NCBI RefSeq assembly: GCF_900188145.1
Contig: NZ_FZOJ01000001.1
Span: forward strand, 62,001 to 126,000
Direction of reading: 5' to 3'
Source: Anaerovirgula multivorans
GTDB lineage: Bacteria > Bacillota > Clostridia > Peptostreptococcales > Natronincolaceae
DNA: 64,000 nucleotides
The translations under genes and the position numbers were made by a program. The notes under the pieces were generated by a model. The model searched no databases and had not been told where the DNA came from. It worked only from the letters and a program-made list of their open reading frames with translations. Shown in pieces: positions 35,247 to 44,838 of this stretch (positions within the stretch are counted from its first letter, which is position 1; the number at the start of each line of letters is the position of its first letter).

Positions 35247-36053
35247 ATGGAAAAATTAAGATTAGATATGCTTTTAGTAGAAAAAGGATATTTTGAGACA
35301 AGGGAAAAAGCAAGGCGGACGATTATGGCTGGCTTAGTATTTATAGATAACCAAAAGCTGGACAAACCTGGAACAAAGGTTAATATTGATTGTGAGATAT
35401 TAATAAAAGGAAATCCTAATCCTTATGTAAGTAGAGGTGGACTAAAGCTAGAAAAGGCAATAAAAGCCTTTACTATTGATTTAGAGGACAAGGTTTGCTT
35501 AGACATTGGGGCTTCCACTGGTGGATTTACTGACTGTATGCTGCAAAATAAAGCAAAAAAAGTATACGCTATCGATGTAGGCTATGGACAGTTAGACTGG
35601 AAACTAAGACAGGATACTAGGGTAATTGTTATGGAAAGAACGAATATAAGATATGTAGAAGAAAAAAACTTGGAAGAACTTGGAGATTTTGCATCAATTG
35701 ATGTTTCTTTTATATCCCTGAAATTGGTTTTACCAGTTGTTAAAAAACTTTTAAAGAATTCTGCAGAAATCATGGCATTAGTAAAACCACAATTCGAAGC
35801 GGGAAAAGAAAAAGTAGGCAAGAAAGGTGTGGTTAGGGATTTAGAGGTTCATAAGGATGTTGTTCACAGTATTGTAGATTTTGCTGTATCTTTAAATTTA
35901 AATATAAAAGACTTTTCTTATTCTCCTATTAAAGGACCAGAGGGAAATATTGAATACCTGTTATACATGACGAAAGCTTCGATTGAAAAAGCAATGGTTA
36001 CTAAAAATATGATAGATGATAGGATTATGAGCTCTCACAAAGATCTTGACTAG
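35247..36053 (+). CDS. tlyA: TlyA-type rRNA 2'-O-methyltransferase
   Basis: The 268-residue protein has an N-terminal S4 RNA-binding domain (RLDMLLVEKGYFETREKARR). An FtsJ-like methyltransferase domain follows, with the SAM motif CLDIGASTGGFTDCMLQ (about residues 84-100), the catalytic lysine region ALVKPQFEAGKE, and DVSFISLKLVLP. TlyA modifies 16S and 23S rRNA and affects capreomycin sensitivity. The dxs-tlyA-argR-recN order is common in Firmicutes. Confidence 0.95.
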   Translation: MEKLRLDMLLVEKGYFETREKARRTIMAGLVFIDNQKLDKPGTKVNIDCEILIKGNPNPYVSRGGLKLEKAIKAFTIDLEDKVCLDIGASTGGFTDCMLQNKAKKVYAIDVGYGQLDWKLRQDTRVIVMERTNIRYVEEKNLEELGDFASIDVSFISLKLVLPVVKKLLKNSAEIMALVKPQFEAGKEKVGKKGVVRDLEVHKDVVHSIVDFAVSLNLNIKDFSYSPIKGPEGNIEYLLYMTKASIEKAMVTKNMIDDRIMSSHKDLD

Positions 36054-36303
36054 TATATTTTACAACTTTTTATATAAATTATGATTTTTGAAGGAAAATA
36101 TCTTTTTTTGAAGAATAATGAATATATCTAATTGTCATTAAAGGAAAAGTAGATGACCATAAGTAGACATCCAAAATCTTTGATTTTGTGATGGTCACTT
36201 ATACAGAGTGCAAGTTTGATTTATAACTTTTGAGTCAGTCACTTTCACAGAGTACAATAAATATTACCAAATACTTATTAAGTATTTAATGAGGAGGATT
36301 TCA
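36054..36303. other. Intergenic region before argR with repeats
   Basis: An AT-rich stretch holds one full and one partial copy of the dispersed repeat (36162-36259). No clear promoter or ARG-box pair was identified by eye. Confidence 0.5.
36162..36259 (+). repeat. Dispersed intergenic repeat, copy 2 plus a partial copy
   Basis: AGTAGACATCC, CCAAAATCTTTGATTTTG, then a GTCACTTATACAGAGTGCAA tail (to 36213). A second tail follows at once with TGAGTCAGTCACTTTCACAG and AGTACAA. The two tails in tandem show that the unit has been duplicated or partly replaced. Confidence 0.7.
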
Positions 36304-36753
36304 ATGAAGTATACTAGGCATGCTAAAATTTTGGAGATCATAGAAAACAAGGAAATTGAAACTCAGGAGGAATTATCCGAAGAATTAAAAAAGATTGGTT
36401 TAAATGTAACACAAGCAACCGTATCAAGGGATATTAAAGAGTTGAGGCTTATAAAGGTATTATCAAAGACTGGTAAATATAAATATGCAACCTTAAAAAG
36501 CCAAGATACGATTTTATCCGATAGATTGGTTAGGCTCTTTAAAGATTCAATCGTTTCCTATGATCATGCTGGTAACATGCTAGTATTAAAAACAATACCT
36601 GCAGCAGCGCAGGCGGCGGCTTCAGCTATTGATGCTGCAAATCTCGATGGAATTGTAGGAACGGTAGCAGGTGACGATACAATATTTGTATTAATAAGGG
36701 ATGCGAATAAGATGGATGAAATGATAGATAAGTTTAGAAAACTAACGAAATAG
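36304..36753 (+). CDS. argR: Arginine repressor ArgR/AhrC
   Basis: ATG 36304 is chosen because GAGGAGGATT directly precedes it; an earlier in-frame ATG lies inside that site. The 149-residue protein has an N-terminal winged helix ([31 protein letters not shown]). The C-terminal arginine-binding hexamerisation domain contains [15 protein letters not shown]. The gene upstream of recN is conserved in Firmicutes. Confidence 0.96.
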   Translation: MKYTRHAKILEIIENKEIETQEELSEELKKIGLNVTQATVSRDIKELRLIKVLSKTGKYKYATLKSQDTILSDRLVRLFKDSIVSYDHAGNMLVLKTIPAAAQAAASAIDAANLDGIVGTVAGDDTIFVLIRDANKMDEMIDKFRKLTK

Positions 36754-36767
36754 AATGGGGGGCCTTT

Positions 36768-38483
36768 ATGCTTTTAGAGCTAGAGGTGAGAGATTTCGCT
36801 TTGATTGATGAATTGAATATACAGTTTCACAAAGGATTAAACGTACTCACTGGTGAAACAGGTGCAGGTAAATCTATTATTATTGATGCAGTAAATATGG
36901 CTATTGGTGAGAGAGCAGATAGGGAATATGTTAGACATGGCGCTAAGAAAGCGGTTATACAAGCAATTTTTGGGATAGAAAATGTAAAGGATTTGGACGT
37001 TGTTTTAGATCAATATCAAATAGATTCCGATGATGAAAAAACATTGATTGTAACCCGAGAAATTTATTCTAATGGACGAAGTATTAGTAGAGTAAACGGT
37101 GTAATTGTAAATCAGACGATTTTAAAATCGATAACAGAAAAACTCATTGATATTCATGGGCAACATCAGCATCAGTCTTTATTTAATACTGACTTTCATA
37201 TAGATCTATTAGATGTTTATGGTGGAAAGAAAATTCAACAATTATTACAATTATATTATGAGGAATATAAAAAATATCTATTTTTACAAAAGGAATTAAG
37301 TAGCTTTAATTATGATGACATGGAAAGAGAAAGAAAAATTGATTTACTGAAATTCCAATTGGAAGAAATAGATTCTGCTAATCTACAGGTTGGAGAAGAG
37401 GAAGCGTTAAACCAACAAAGAGCATTATTGAGTAATGGCGAAAAAATATATACTACCCTTGCTACTATTTATGAGGACTTTTATAATAGCAATCATCAAT
37501 CTTCTGTTTTAGAAAAAATAGCAAGGGGTGTTAAGTCTCTTCAAGGAATATCTTCATTTGATGCTGATTTAAAACATTTTTTTTCTACTCTAGAGGATAT
37601 TCAGTATCGCATAGAAGATGTAGTTACGGAAATAAGAAATTATAAAGAGCATATAGATTTTCAACCTGAAACCCTACAGGAGATAGAAAAAAGATTAGAT
37701 ATTATTAATACTTTAAAGAGAAAGTATGGTGTATCTATAACAGAAATTTTAGAATATAAAAAAATAATTGAATTAGAATTAGACGATTATATAAATAGTG
37801 AAGAAAAAATATTGAAGATAAGGAAACAATTAGAAAATATAAAAAGCAAGCTAAAGGAAACTGCAACTGTGATTTATCAATTAAGAGTAGAAATAGCCAA
37901 ATCATTTGAGATGGAGCTTGTTAATATATTAGGTGATTTAAATATGAAAAAGGTGTCCTTTTCTATTGAAGTTACACAATTGAAGGATGCTAATGGTGAA
38001 ATAAGACTTACATCCAAGGGCAGTGATAAGGTAGAGTTTATGATTTCTACCAATAGAGGAGAACCGTTAAAACCATTGTCTAAGATTGCATCTGGCGGCG
38101 AGGTCTCAAGAATTATGTTGGCTTTAAAAACTATTTTAGCGGATGTAGATCATATACCTGTGTTGATTTTTGATGAAATAGATACTGGTATAAGCGGCAT
38201 CACTGCTCAAATTGTTGGTGAAAAGCTACATCATATTTCTCTAAACCATCAGGTGATTTGTATCACTCATTTACCACAAATAGCAGCAATGGCAGATGTC
38301 CATTTTATGATAGATAAAAATTCTATGGACAATGCAACAAAAACTGTTGTAAATGAACTGAATAAGAACAAAAGGCTGTATGAATTAGGAAGATTATTAG
38401 GAGGAGATGTAACAGAAATAACCTTAAAACATGCTGAAGAAATGCTCAATAAAGCTAATAAGAAAATCAAAGCTATTCATTAG
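36768..38483 (+). CDS. recN: DNA repair protein RecN
   Basis: The 571-residue SMC-like ATPase acts early in double-strand break repair. It has Walker A GETGAGKSIIIDAV (about residues 28-41), a long coiled region, and the ABC signature KIASGGEVSRIMLALKTIL. Walker B is VLIFDEIDTGISG, with the H-loop VICITHLPQIAAMA. Length and motifs are complete. Its stop codon lies inside the terminator hairpin that follows. Confidence 0.97.
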   Translation: MLLELEVRDFALIDELNIQFHKGLNVLTGETGAGKSIIIDAVNMAIGERADREYVRHGAKKAVIQAIFGIENVKDLDVVLDQYQIDSDDEKTLIVTREIYSNGRSISRVNGVIVNQTILKSITEKLIDIHGQHQHQSLFNTDFHIDLLDVYGGKKIQQLLQLYYEEYKKYLFLQKELSSFNYDDMERERKIDLLKFQLEEIDSANLQVGEEEALNQQRALLSNGEKIYTTLATIYEDFYNSNHQSSVLEKIARGVKSLQGISSFDADLKHFFSTLEDIQYRIEDVVTEIRNYKEHIDFQPETLQEIEKRLDIINTLKRKYGVSITEILEYKKIIELELDDYINSEEKILKIRKQLENIKSKLKETATVIYQLRVEIAKSFEMELVNILGDLNMKKVSFSIEVTQLKDANGEIRLTSKGSDKVEFMISTNRGEPLKPLSKIASGGEVSRIMLALKTILADVDHIPVLIFDEIDTGISGITAQIVGEKLHHISLNHQVICITHLPQIAAMADVHFMIDKNSMDNATKTVVNELNKNKRLYELGRLLGGDVTEITLKHAEEMLNKANKKIKAIH

Positions 38484-38495
38484 CTTTATTTTTTT
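38469..38495 (+). terminator. Terminator overlapping the recN stop codon
   Basis: AAAGCTA/TAGCTTT with a 5-nt loop, followed by ATTTTTTT; the TAG stop codon is part of the stem. Confidence 0.65.
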
Positions 38496-38641
38496 GGTAA
38501 CCAAAAAAGGATGATAGTTACAACTTTATAAGATTTTATATATTATAATCACTCGCGAAAAAAGCCAAATTAATCATATGATCATAATCATAAGAAAAGA
38601 AATTTCTACAAAAGATTATGTTTGGCAGGAGAGTGATTTTA

Positions 38642-39961
38642 TTGGACCATCAAAATAAATATAAAAAATATTTAAGAGTTATTCTATGTATAGCTTTACT
38701 ATTCAATTTATACATTTTTGTTATAGAGATCACTGGTGGTCTTTATAAGGAGTATAATATTTCTATCGGAGATGACTATACATTAAATCAGAAGTTTCCA
38801 TTGCTAGTATCTACTTCAGAGATCAACGGAAGCTCTATTATAGAGATCATCCAGTTGAATCAATCTAGATTAAAATTAGATAGAAGCATAACACTTAAGA
38901 CGATAGAAAAAGGCAGCACAAGCCTTCAATTAAAAGTATTTGGATTGGTGCCTTATAGAAATATAAAAGTAAATGTAGTTCCAGAATTGAAGGTAATTCC
39001 AGGTGGACATTCTATTGGTGTAAGATTAAATACTGATGGAGTATTAGTTGTAGGGATTGCACATATAACAGATACAGACGGACAGGTTCATAACTTAGCT
39101 GAAGCAGGTGGAGTGAAAATTGGTGATTCTTTAATAGCTATTAATCATGAGGAAATTAAAAGTGCAAATCATGTGGGAGAGATTATAAAAGAAAGTGATG
39201 GTCAAGAATTGATTTTAACTTTTAAAAGGGATTCAAATAACTTTACCACCACACTAACGCCAGTTAAATCCGCAGAAGATGACCAATATAGATTAGGACT
39301 GTGGGTAAGAGATAAAACTGCAGGTGTCGGTACTATGTCTTTTTACGAACCCAAGACTAGAAAATTTGGTGCTTTGGGTCATGCTATTACAGATATAGAT
39401 ACTGGAAAAATATTATCTATTCGAGATGGTGAAGTGATCAAATCTAGAGTTGTGTCGATAGAGCAAGGAAAGCGTGGTAAGCCTGGAGAAATAAGAGGAG
39501 TTTTTTATGATACGAATGAACCTTTAGGCAAACTGGAGAAAAATACGGATTTTGGTGTATACGGTGAGTTAATCAATGAATTGACTAATGACTTATATAA
39601 GCAACCGATCTCTGTTGGGTACCAGCATGAGATAAAAGAAGGTCCTGCACATATTTTAACAACAACAGATTCAAATAAATTAGAAAAGTATGAGATTGAA
39701 ATATTAAAGATAAATCCTCAAACAAAAATTGATGGAAAGAGTATGATTATACGTGTAACAGATAAAAACTTACTTGAGAAAACTGGTGGAATTGTACAAG
39801 GTATGAGTGGAAGTCCAATTATTCAAAATGGAAAAATAATAGGCACTGTAACGCATGTTTTGATAAATGATCCTACAAAAGGTTACGGCATTTTTATAGA
39901 ATGGATGTTAGAAGAATCGGGAATATTTGATAAAAGCTTTGAAAATGCTGTAGAAAATTAG
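38642..39961 (+). CDS. spoIVB: SpoIVB peptidase
   Basis: TTG 38642 is preferred, 7 nt behind AGGAGAG; ATG 38618 and GTG 38633 are in frame but lack a site. The protein has one N-terminal membrane helix (YLRVILCIALLFNLYIFVIE) and a PDZ domain (about residues 100-195, EAGGVKIGDSLIAINHEEI). An S55 serine protease domain follows, with the catalytic His in FGALGHAITDIDTG and Ser in GMSGSPIIQNGKIIGTVTHV. SpoIVB is secreted from the forespore and triggers pro-SigK processing in Bacillus. SigK itself is split at the left of this window. Confidence 0.95.
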   Translation: MDHQNKYKKYLRVILCIALLFNLYIFVIEITGGLYKEYNISIGDDYTLNQKFPLLVSTSEINGSSIIEIIQLNQSRLKLDRSITLKTIEKGSTSLQLKVFGLVPYRNIKVNVVPELKVIPGGHSIGVRLNTDGVLVVGIAHITDTDGQVHNLAEAGGVKIGDSLIAINHEEIKSANHVGEIIKESDGQELILTFKRDSNNFTTTLTPVKSAEDDQYRLGLWVRDKTAGVGTMSFYEPKTRKFGALGHAITDIDTGKILSIRDGEVIKSRVVSIEQGKRGKPGEIRGVFYDTNEPLGKLEKNTDFGVYGELINELTNDLYKQPISVGYQHEIKEGPAHILTTTDSNKLEKYEIEILKINPQTKIDGKSMIIRVTDKNLLEKTGGIVQGMSGSPIIQNGKIIGTVTHVLINDPTKGYGIFIEWMLEESGIFDKSFENAVEN

Positions 39962-40015
39962 GTAAAATGGAAGAACGAAATATTGTAAAATTTTGAAGTT
40001 TTTTTTAATGTGGGG

Positions 40016-40040
40016 AGGAATAAAAATTCAATTGTCGAAT
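40016..40040 (+). promoter_or_regulatory. Candidate SigH promoter with 0A box for spo0A
   Basis: AGGAATAA (40016-40023) and GTCGAAT (40034-40040) resemble the SigH -35 and -10 elements, with a spacer of about 10 nt that is one shorter than usual. TGTCGAA at 40033-40039 is an exact Spo0A box overlapping the -10. Together they suggest autoregulation. Confidence 0.55.
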
Positions 40041-40110
40041 AATTAATCTATAGAAATAATAAAGTCTATATTATATAAGGAAAAAAATGAGTATTTCAGG
40101 GGGGTTTATA

Positions 40111-40911
40111 GTGAAAAGTGAAAAAATTACTGTATTAATCGTGGATGATAATGAGGATTTTTGTGATATCTTAAGTGAATACTTAGAAAGACAACAAGAT
40201 ATCGAAGTTATCGGGGTGGCTCAAGATGGGTTGAAGGCGATAGAATTAATAACAGAAACAGCGCCTGATGTTGTGGTATTAGATATTATTATGCCGCATT
40301 TAGATGGACTAGGGGTTTTAGAAAAATTGAACAAAATGAATTTACAGAAGTTTCCTAAGGTGATTATATTATCTGCTGTAGGACAAGATAAAATAACACA
40401 ACGAGCTATTGGTCTTGGAGCAGATTATTATGTGATTAAGCCATTTGATTTTGAGGTTTTCATAGATAGAATAAGACAAATGACTGGAGGAGGTTCTAAT
40501 TCTAATTTAAAGAAAAGGTTAGGTGGAGGATCATCCACTTCACTTATTACCAATAATACAAGCTTAGAGGCAGAGATTACTAATATCATTCATGAAATAG
40601 GCGTTCCTGCCCATATTAAAGGATATTTGTATTTGCGAGAAGCTATTACTATGGTAGTTGAAAATGTAGAACTTTTAAGTGCAGTTACAAAGGAATTATA
40701 TCCGTCTATAGCTAAAAGATTTAATACAACTCCAAGTAGGGTAGAGAGAGCCATAAGACACGCTATCGAAGTAGCGTGGAGTAGAGGAAAGGTAGATACC
40801 ATTAACAATTTATTTGGCTATACGGTTCATAACGATAAGGGTAAGCCAACGAATAGTGAATTCATTGCGATGGTTGCAGATAAGTTGAGACTTGAGAAAA
40901 GAGTTAGTTAG
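40111..40911 (+). CDS. spo0A: Sporulation master regulator Spo0A
   Basis: GTG 40111 is chosen, 5 nt behind AGGGGGG; the ATG at 40087 lies upstream of that site. The 266-residue response regulator has the acidic pocket (IVDDNEDF), phosphoacceptor Asp in [14 protein letters not shown] (about residue 56) and the conserved Lys in [10 protein letters not shown]. The C-terminal Spo0A DNA-binding domain contains the recognition helix region [19 protein letters not shown]. Phosphorylated Spo0A starts sporulation. It follows spoIVB as in most sporeformers. Confidence 0.97.
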   Translation: MKSEKITVLIVDDNEDFCDILSEYLERQQDIEVIGVAQDGLKAIELITETAPDVVVLDIIMPHLDGLGVLEKLNKMNLQKFPKVIILSAVGQDKITQRAIGLGADYYVIKPFDFEVFIDRIRQMTGGGSNSNLKKRLGGGSSTSLITNNTSLEAEITNIIHEIGVPAHIKGYLYLREAITMVVENVELLSAVTKELYPSIAKRFNTTPSRVERAIRHAIEVAWSRGKVDTINNLFGYTVHNDKGKPTNSEFIAMVADKLRLEKRVS

Positions 40912-41003
40912 GGTTTGAAATTTCAAGGTTAAGAGAGTGTGGTAATAATTTGCAATTACTTTCTAAAAACCTATAAACTCATTATTGAAACAGAGTGTAT
41001 TAA

Positions 41004-41067
41004 TGTAGGGGCGATCTGTGGTCGCCTAAATGCAGATAAGACCTGGCGACCACAGATCGCCCCTACA
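41004..41067. repeat. Perfect 23-bp inverted repeat (GTAGGGGCGA family)
   Basis: TGTAGGGGCGATCTGTGGTC plus GCC at 41004-41026 is the exact complement of 41045-41067, around an 18-nt loop. The arms are much richer in GC than the surroundings. Palindromes starting TGTAGGGGCGA are a widespread short repeat in bacteria. No transposase is encoded here, so it may be a MITE or REP-like unit. Confidence 0.85.
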
Positions 41068-41124
41068 ACAAGCAAACAATGATTTCTATTTCGCATTATC
41101 TTTTAATGGAAACGTAGAGATACT

Positions 41125-41163
41125 AGCAGGGTATATGCAAGGAGCATTTAACTCTGCTTTTTT
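41125..41163 (+). terminator. Probable terminator between spo0A and recX
   Basis: AGCAGGGT pairs with ACTCTGCT (one G-U pair) across an 18-nt loop and is followed by eight T residues. Confidence 0.55.
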
Positions 41164-41225
41164 TTACAAGACAAACTATCATAAAAGATGTTATCATAAA
41201 TGATACTCATCTTAATATATTTTCT

Positions 41226-41894
41226 TCATCCTCCCGAGATAATCTCAACAATCCTCTTGCTTAAATCATAATCATATCCTTTTCTTATAAGTTGCCCGTA
41301 TATTTTTTCCTTTATTTTGTATTCATTATTTTCTTTTTTTGAATACTTTTCGTAATATTTTTTAGCTAGAGCAGTAGCATCCATTTGATATCTCTCTTGT
41401 TGCTCTTCAATAATTGTATTAATTTCTCTATCTTGATCTAAATTTTGCAATGCAGCTTTAATAGATTCCTTGGAGAATCCTCTTACCAATAATTTTGTAT
41501 ATATTTTACTTTTTAATTGATTTAAAGGACATTCCTTTCTTGCGAAAAAATAGTTAATTGCAATATTTTTTGCAAATTCTAGCTCCTTTTTTATAGGGTA
41601 GAGATATAAGTGAGTTGAAATTATTTTTTCTTTTATTCCCTTTTCTAGAAGCTCTTTTTTTATTAAATCAATCCCTTTATTTTGTTTTATCATAGCAGTA
41701 TTTATATAGTTTACAGCGTATTTATTATCATCTATATAATTTACTTCTCTTAATCTATCTATAACCTTAAACATAACCTCTTGAGTATAATCTCTTTTTT
41801 TCAAATAGTTTAATACTTCTTCCTCAGTTCTTTGTCTATAGGATAAATATTTTACTGAAATATTGAATGCTTCTCTAAAAAGATCTTGAGCCAT
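41226..41894 (-). CDS. recX: Regulatory protein RecX
   Basis: The 222-residue, all-helical protein has repeated three-helix units with the RecX pattern: YLSYRQRTEEEVLNYLKKRD, then EVNYIDDNKYAVNYI and KYYEKYSKKENNEYKIKEKI. It also has LIRKGYDYDLSKRIVEIIS. RecX binds RecA filaments and modulates them. It is the only well-supported minus-strand gene after the left end. recA is not in the window. Confidence 0.92.
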   Translation of the reverse strand: MAQDLFREAFNISVKYLSYRQRTEEEVLNYLKKRDYTQEVMFKVIDRLREVNYIDDNKYAVNYINTAMIKQNKGIDLIKKELLEKGIKEKIISTHLYLYPIKKELEFAKNIAINYFFARKECPLNQLKSKIYTKLLVRGFSKESIKAALQNLDQDREINTIIEEQQERYQMDATALAKKYYEKYSKKENNEYKIKEKIYGQLIRKGYDYDLSKRIVEIISGG

Positions 41895-42097
41895 TGTATA
41901 ATCACTCCTATCGATACAAAAAAATTTAATAGCAATCCATACAATCTATGTTAAATGAATTCATATTAAAAATCAATCATTATCAATTGTTTATTGATTT
42001 ACTTACTTTATATGCCATGCCATATAGAATAATATATTAAGCATTTTTCTATCATTTATACAAATACTAATAAAAAGAGAAATATGGGGGTATTATT

Positions 42098-43219
42098 ATG
42101 GAAATAAGAGCTCCAGTAAAACTAGATAAAAAAACAAAAAATTTAGTGAATAGAATTCATGAAGGGGAAATTGCGATTATTAATCACCAGGATATTGATG
42201 AGATCGCAGCAAATTCTTTAGTTAACAAGAAGGTTTTAGCTATTATAAATTGTCAACAATCAATTAGTGGAAGATATCCAAACCTTGGACCTAGCATATT
42301 AGAAAAGGCAAAAATACATATATACGATGTCCAGCAGGGTGATTTATTTACTAAATTAAATGATGGCGATATGATTACGCTTCAAGATGAAAAAGTTATT
42401 TTAAATGGTGATGTAATTGCAACGTTAGAAAAATTAACCCTTGATAAAATAAATAATTTATTGGAAACTGCTGAAAAAAATATTGAGTCAGAGCTGGAAA
42501 AATTTATTGATAACACTTTAACCTATGCCCATAAAGAAAAATATTTTATTTTAGGTAATTTAGAGATTCCCACAATTAAAACCCTTTTATATAACAAACA
42601 GGTTTTAGTTGTCGTAAGGGGACAAAATTATAGAGAGGATTTAAGTGCTATTATGCCTTATATAAAAGAACTAAAACCTATATTAATCGGTGTTGACGGT
42701 GGAGGAGATGCCTTGCTTGAATTTGGGCTTATTCCAGACATTATTATTGGAGATATGGATAGTGTAAGTGATGAATGCCTAACCTCCTGTAGAGAAATAA
42801 TCGTACATGCTTATCCAAATGGTGATGCACCAGGGTTAGATAGGATACAAGGATTGAATTTAACTGCTACTGTATTTCCTGCTCCAGGAACAAGTGAAGA
42901 TATTGCCATGTTATTGGCCTATGATCAGGGAGCAGATTTGATCGTAGCAGTTGGTACCCATTCTAATATGATAGATTTTCTTGAAAAGGGTAGGAAGGGT
43001 ATGGCAAGCACCTTTTTAGTAAGGTTAAAGGTAGGCTCAAAGCTTATAGACGCAAGAGGAGTAAGCAAACTATATAAAAGTACTCTCAAAATGAAATATA
43101 TAATGTGGCTTTTTGTAGCAGCGCTTATTCCTATTATCATAACTATATTCATTTCTCAGCCATTAGTAAATATATTAAGGTTGTTGTTTATCAGGTTTAG
43201 AATACTTTTAGGCATATAG
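42098..43219 (+). CDS. steA: SteA-like protein (thiamin pyrophosphokinase-like fold)
   Basis: The 373-residue protein has the SteA pattern with GEIAIINHQDIDEIAANSLV near the N-terminus and the thiamin-pyrophosphokinase-like segment PILIGVDGGGDALLEFGLIP, then DIIIGDMDSVSDECL. It has a membrane helix near the C-terminus (about residues 338-358). In actinobacteria SteA acts with SteB at the division septum. Here a SteB/MctB-like gene follows 12 nt later, so the pair is conserved. The role in clostridia is not known. ATG behind TGGGGGT. Confidence 0.85.
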   Translation: MEIRAPVKLDKKTKNLVNRIHEGEIAIINHQDIDEIAANSLVNKKVLAIINCQQSISGRYPNLGPSILEKAKIHIYDVQQGDLFTKLNDGDMITLQDEKVILNGDVIATLEKLTLDKINNLLETAEKNIESELEKFIDNTLTYAHKEKYFILGNLEIPTIKTLLYNKQVLVVVRGQNYREDLSAIMPYIKELKPILIGVDGGGDALLEFGLIPDIIIGDMDSVSDECLTSCREIIVHAYPNGDAPGLDRIQGLNLTATVFPAPGTSEDIAMLLAYDQGADLIVAVGTHSNMIDFLEKGRKGMASTFLVRLKVGSKLIDARGVSKLYKSTLKMKYIMWLFVAALIPIIITIFISQPLVNILRLLFIRFRILLGI

Positions 43220-43231
43220 GGAGGTGAAAGT

Positions 43232-44110
43232 ATGGTTTTTGATATCAAGTATTATATTATTACAATAACAGCAATATTCATTTCTTTAGGAATTGGGATT
43301 TTTATTGGTTTCAATATGAATGGACAAGAAATTTTCTTAGAACAGCAACAACAATTAGTAAATAGTCTTGAAAATAGATTTAATGATCTCCGACTAGAGA
43401 AAGAAAAGTTGCAAAAAACTATAGAAGAACTAAGTGCTGAAAATGAGTTGAAAGAAGATTTCATAGAAAAGGCATATTTTGAAATCATAGATCAAAAACT
43501 TTCAGGATTCCATATAGCAATACTACAAACAACAGAGCATTACTATTACCATACGATTAGAGAAAGCCTTGAAGAAGCTGGAGCCACAGTACCATTACAT
43601 TTAATATTTACCGATAAGATCCTCTACCTACCTGTTGCTGAATTAAACAACATCAATAATTTTTTAGGAGTAGAATTAACAAAAGAGGAAGTAATGGAAA
43701 AAGTTTATGCTGATATTATGAATTTATTAGTGAATGATGACTTTACGAGTTTAATGAGTTTTCTAATAGATAACCAGTTTATTGAACTCATACAATATAT
43801 TCAATACGAGTATCCAGTAGATCAGGTAGTGATTGCAGGTGGAGGCAATGTTGAAAACAATCAATCTATTACGGTTGATTTGAACTTAATCGAAGATTTA
43901 CATCAAAATAATATTAGGGTCATAGGGGTGGAAAGATTAGATATACCGCATTCATCAATTCCTGTATATAGAGAAAGTGGTATTTCAACAGTTGATAATA
44001 TAGATACATTATTGGGACGTATTTCCTTAGTATTTGTAGCTAAAGGAAGAGCTGGTTCATTTGGTGAAAAACCTTATTCCGAGGAACTAGTTCCCCTTGG
44101 AACACCTTAG
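43232..44110 (+). CDS. SteB/MctB-like membrane protein
   Basis: The 292-residue protein has a short N-terminus, one membrane helix (YYIITITAIFISLGIGIFIG, about residues 7-26), a coiled coil (about 35-80) and an extracytoplasmic alpha/beta domain. It belongs to the family called copper transporter MctB in mycobacteria and SteB in corynebacteria. Partnership with steA just upstream favours the septum/envelope role over copper transport; that is inference. The start ATG has GGGAGGTGAAAG. Confidence 0.85.
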   Translation: MVFDIKYYIITITAIFISLGIGIFIGFNMNGQEIFLEQQQQLVNSLENRFNDLRLEKEKLQKTIEELSAENELKEDFIEKAYFEIIDQKLSGFHIAILQTTEHYYYHTIRESLEEAGATVPLHLIFTDKILYLPVAELNNINNFLGVELTKEEVMEKVYADIMNLLVNDDFTSLMSFLIDNQFIELIQYIQYEYPVDQVVIAGGGNVENNQSITVDLNLIEDLHQNNIRVIGVERLDIPHSSIPVYRESGISTVDNIDTLLGRISLVFVAKGRAGSFGEKPYSEELVPLGTP

Positions 44111-44126
44111 TCAAGGAGGGTACAAG

Positions 44127-44807
44127 TTGTACAAAAATGTTTCAGTCATTATTCCAGCATTCAATGAAGAGAAGAGAATTGTAAATACCTTACTTGCAGT
44201 AAAAGAAGTTGATTTTATATCAAAGATTTTTGTTGTTGATGATGGTTCAATAGATCAAACTGTAGAACAAGCTTTAACTGTTGAAAATATTATAGTAATA
44301 AAAAATAAGGAAAACAAAGGAAAAGGACATGCTCTAAAGGTTGGTGTAGAAGCTGCTATTGAAGATTCAGATATTCTTGTTTTTTTAGATGCTGATCTTC
44401 AGGAGAGTGCAAAAGAAGCTACTAAGCTTATAGAACCTCTTATTAATGATGTAGCAGATGTCACAATCGCTAAGTTTCCTCCTTCAAAGAAAAAAGGAGG
44501 ATTTGGCTTAGTAAAAAACTTAGCTAAATATGGAGTATTTCTCAACACGGGTGTTAAATTACATACTGTTCTTTCTGGTCAAAGAGCCTTCAAAAAAAAA
44601 GTATTACAAAATATACACCTAGACTACGAAGGATATGCTATTGAGCTGGGAATGACAATAGATATTATAAAAAAAGGTTTTGTTATTAAGGAAATCGAGG
44701 TAGAAATGTTTCATAATGAAACCGAAAGAAATCTATCGGGTTTTTATCACAGAGGTAAACAATTTTATCATATCTTTAAATCATTGCTGGGCAGAAGAAT
44801 TAGATAA
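44127..44807 (+). CDS. Family 2 glycosyltransferase
   Basis: TTG 44127 is chosen, 6 nt behind AAGGAGGG; the open frame runs further upstream into the previous gene. The protein of about 226 residues starts with NVSVIIPAFNEEKRIVNTLL and has the nucleotide-sugar motifs FVVDDGSIDQTV and ILVFLDADLQES (DxD). It resembles dolichol-phosphate-mannose-synthase-like or glucosyl-phosphoprenol-type GT2 enzymes but lacks C-terminal membrane helices. It is encoded between steB and a MraY-like gene and may make an envelope glycan. Confidence 0.88.
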   Translation: MYKNVSVIIPAFNEEKRIVNTLLAVKEVDFISKIFVVDDGSIDQTVEQALTVENIIVIKNKENKGKGHALKVGVEAAIEDSDILVFLDADLQESAKEATKLIEPLINDVADVTIAKFPPSKKKGGFGLVKNLAKYGVFLNTGVKLHTVLSGQRAFKKKVLQNIHLDYEGYAIELGMTIDIIKKGFVIKEIEVEMFHNETERNLSGFYHRGKQFYHIFKSLLGRRIR

Positions 44808-44838
44808 TTTTGATACAGAAATCATCGGAGGCATACAT

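Noticed and set aside
44716..44838. A longer N-terminus for the MraY-like protein
   Set aside because: It would overlap the glycosyltransferase gene by 92 nt and the residues are not membrane-like; ATG 44839 has a good GGAGG.
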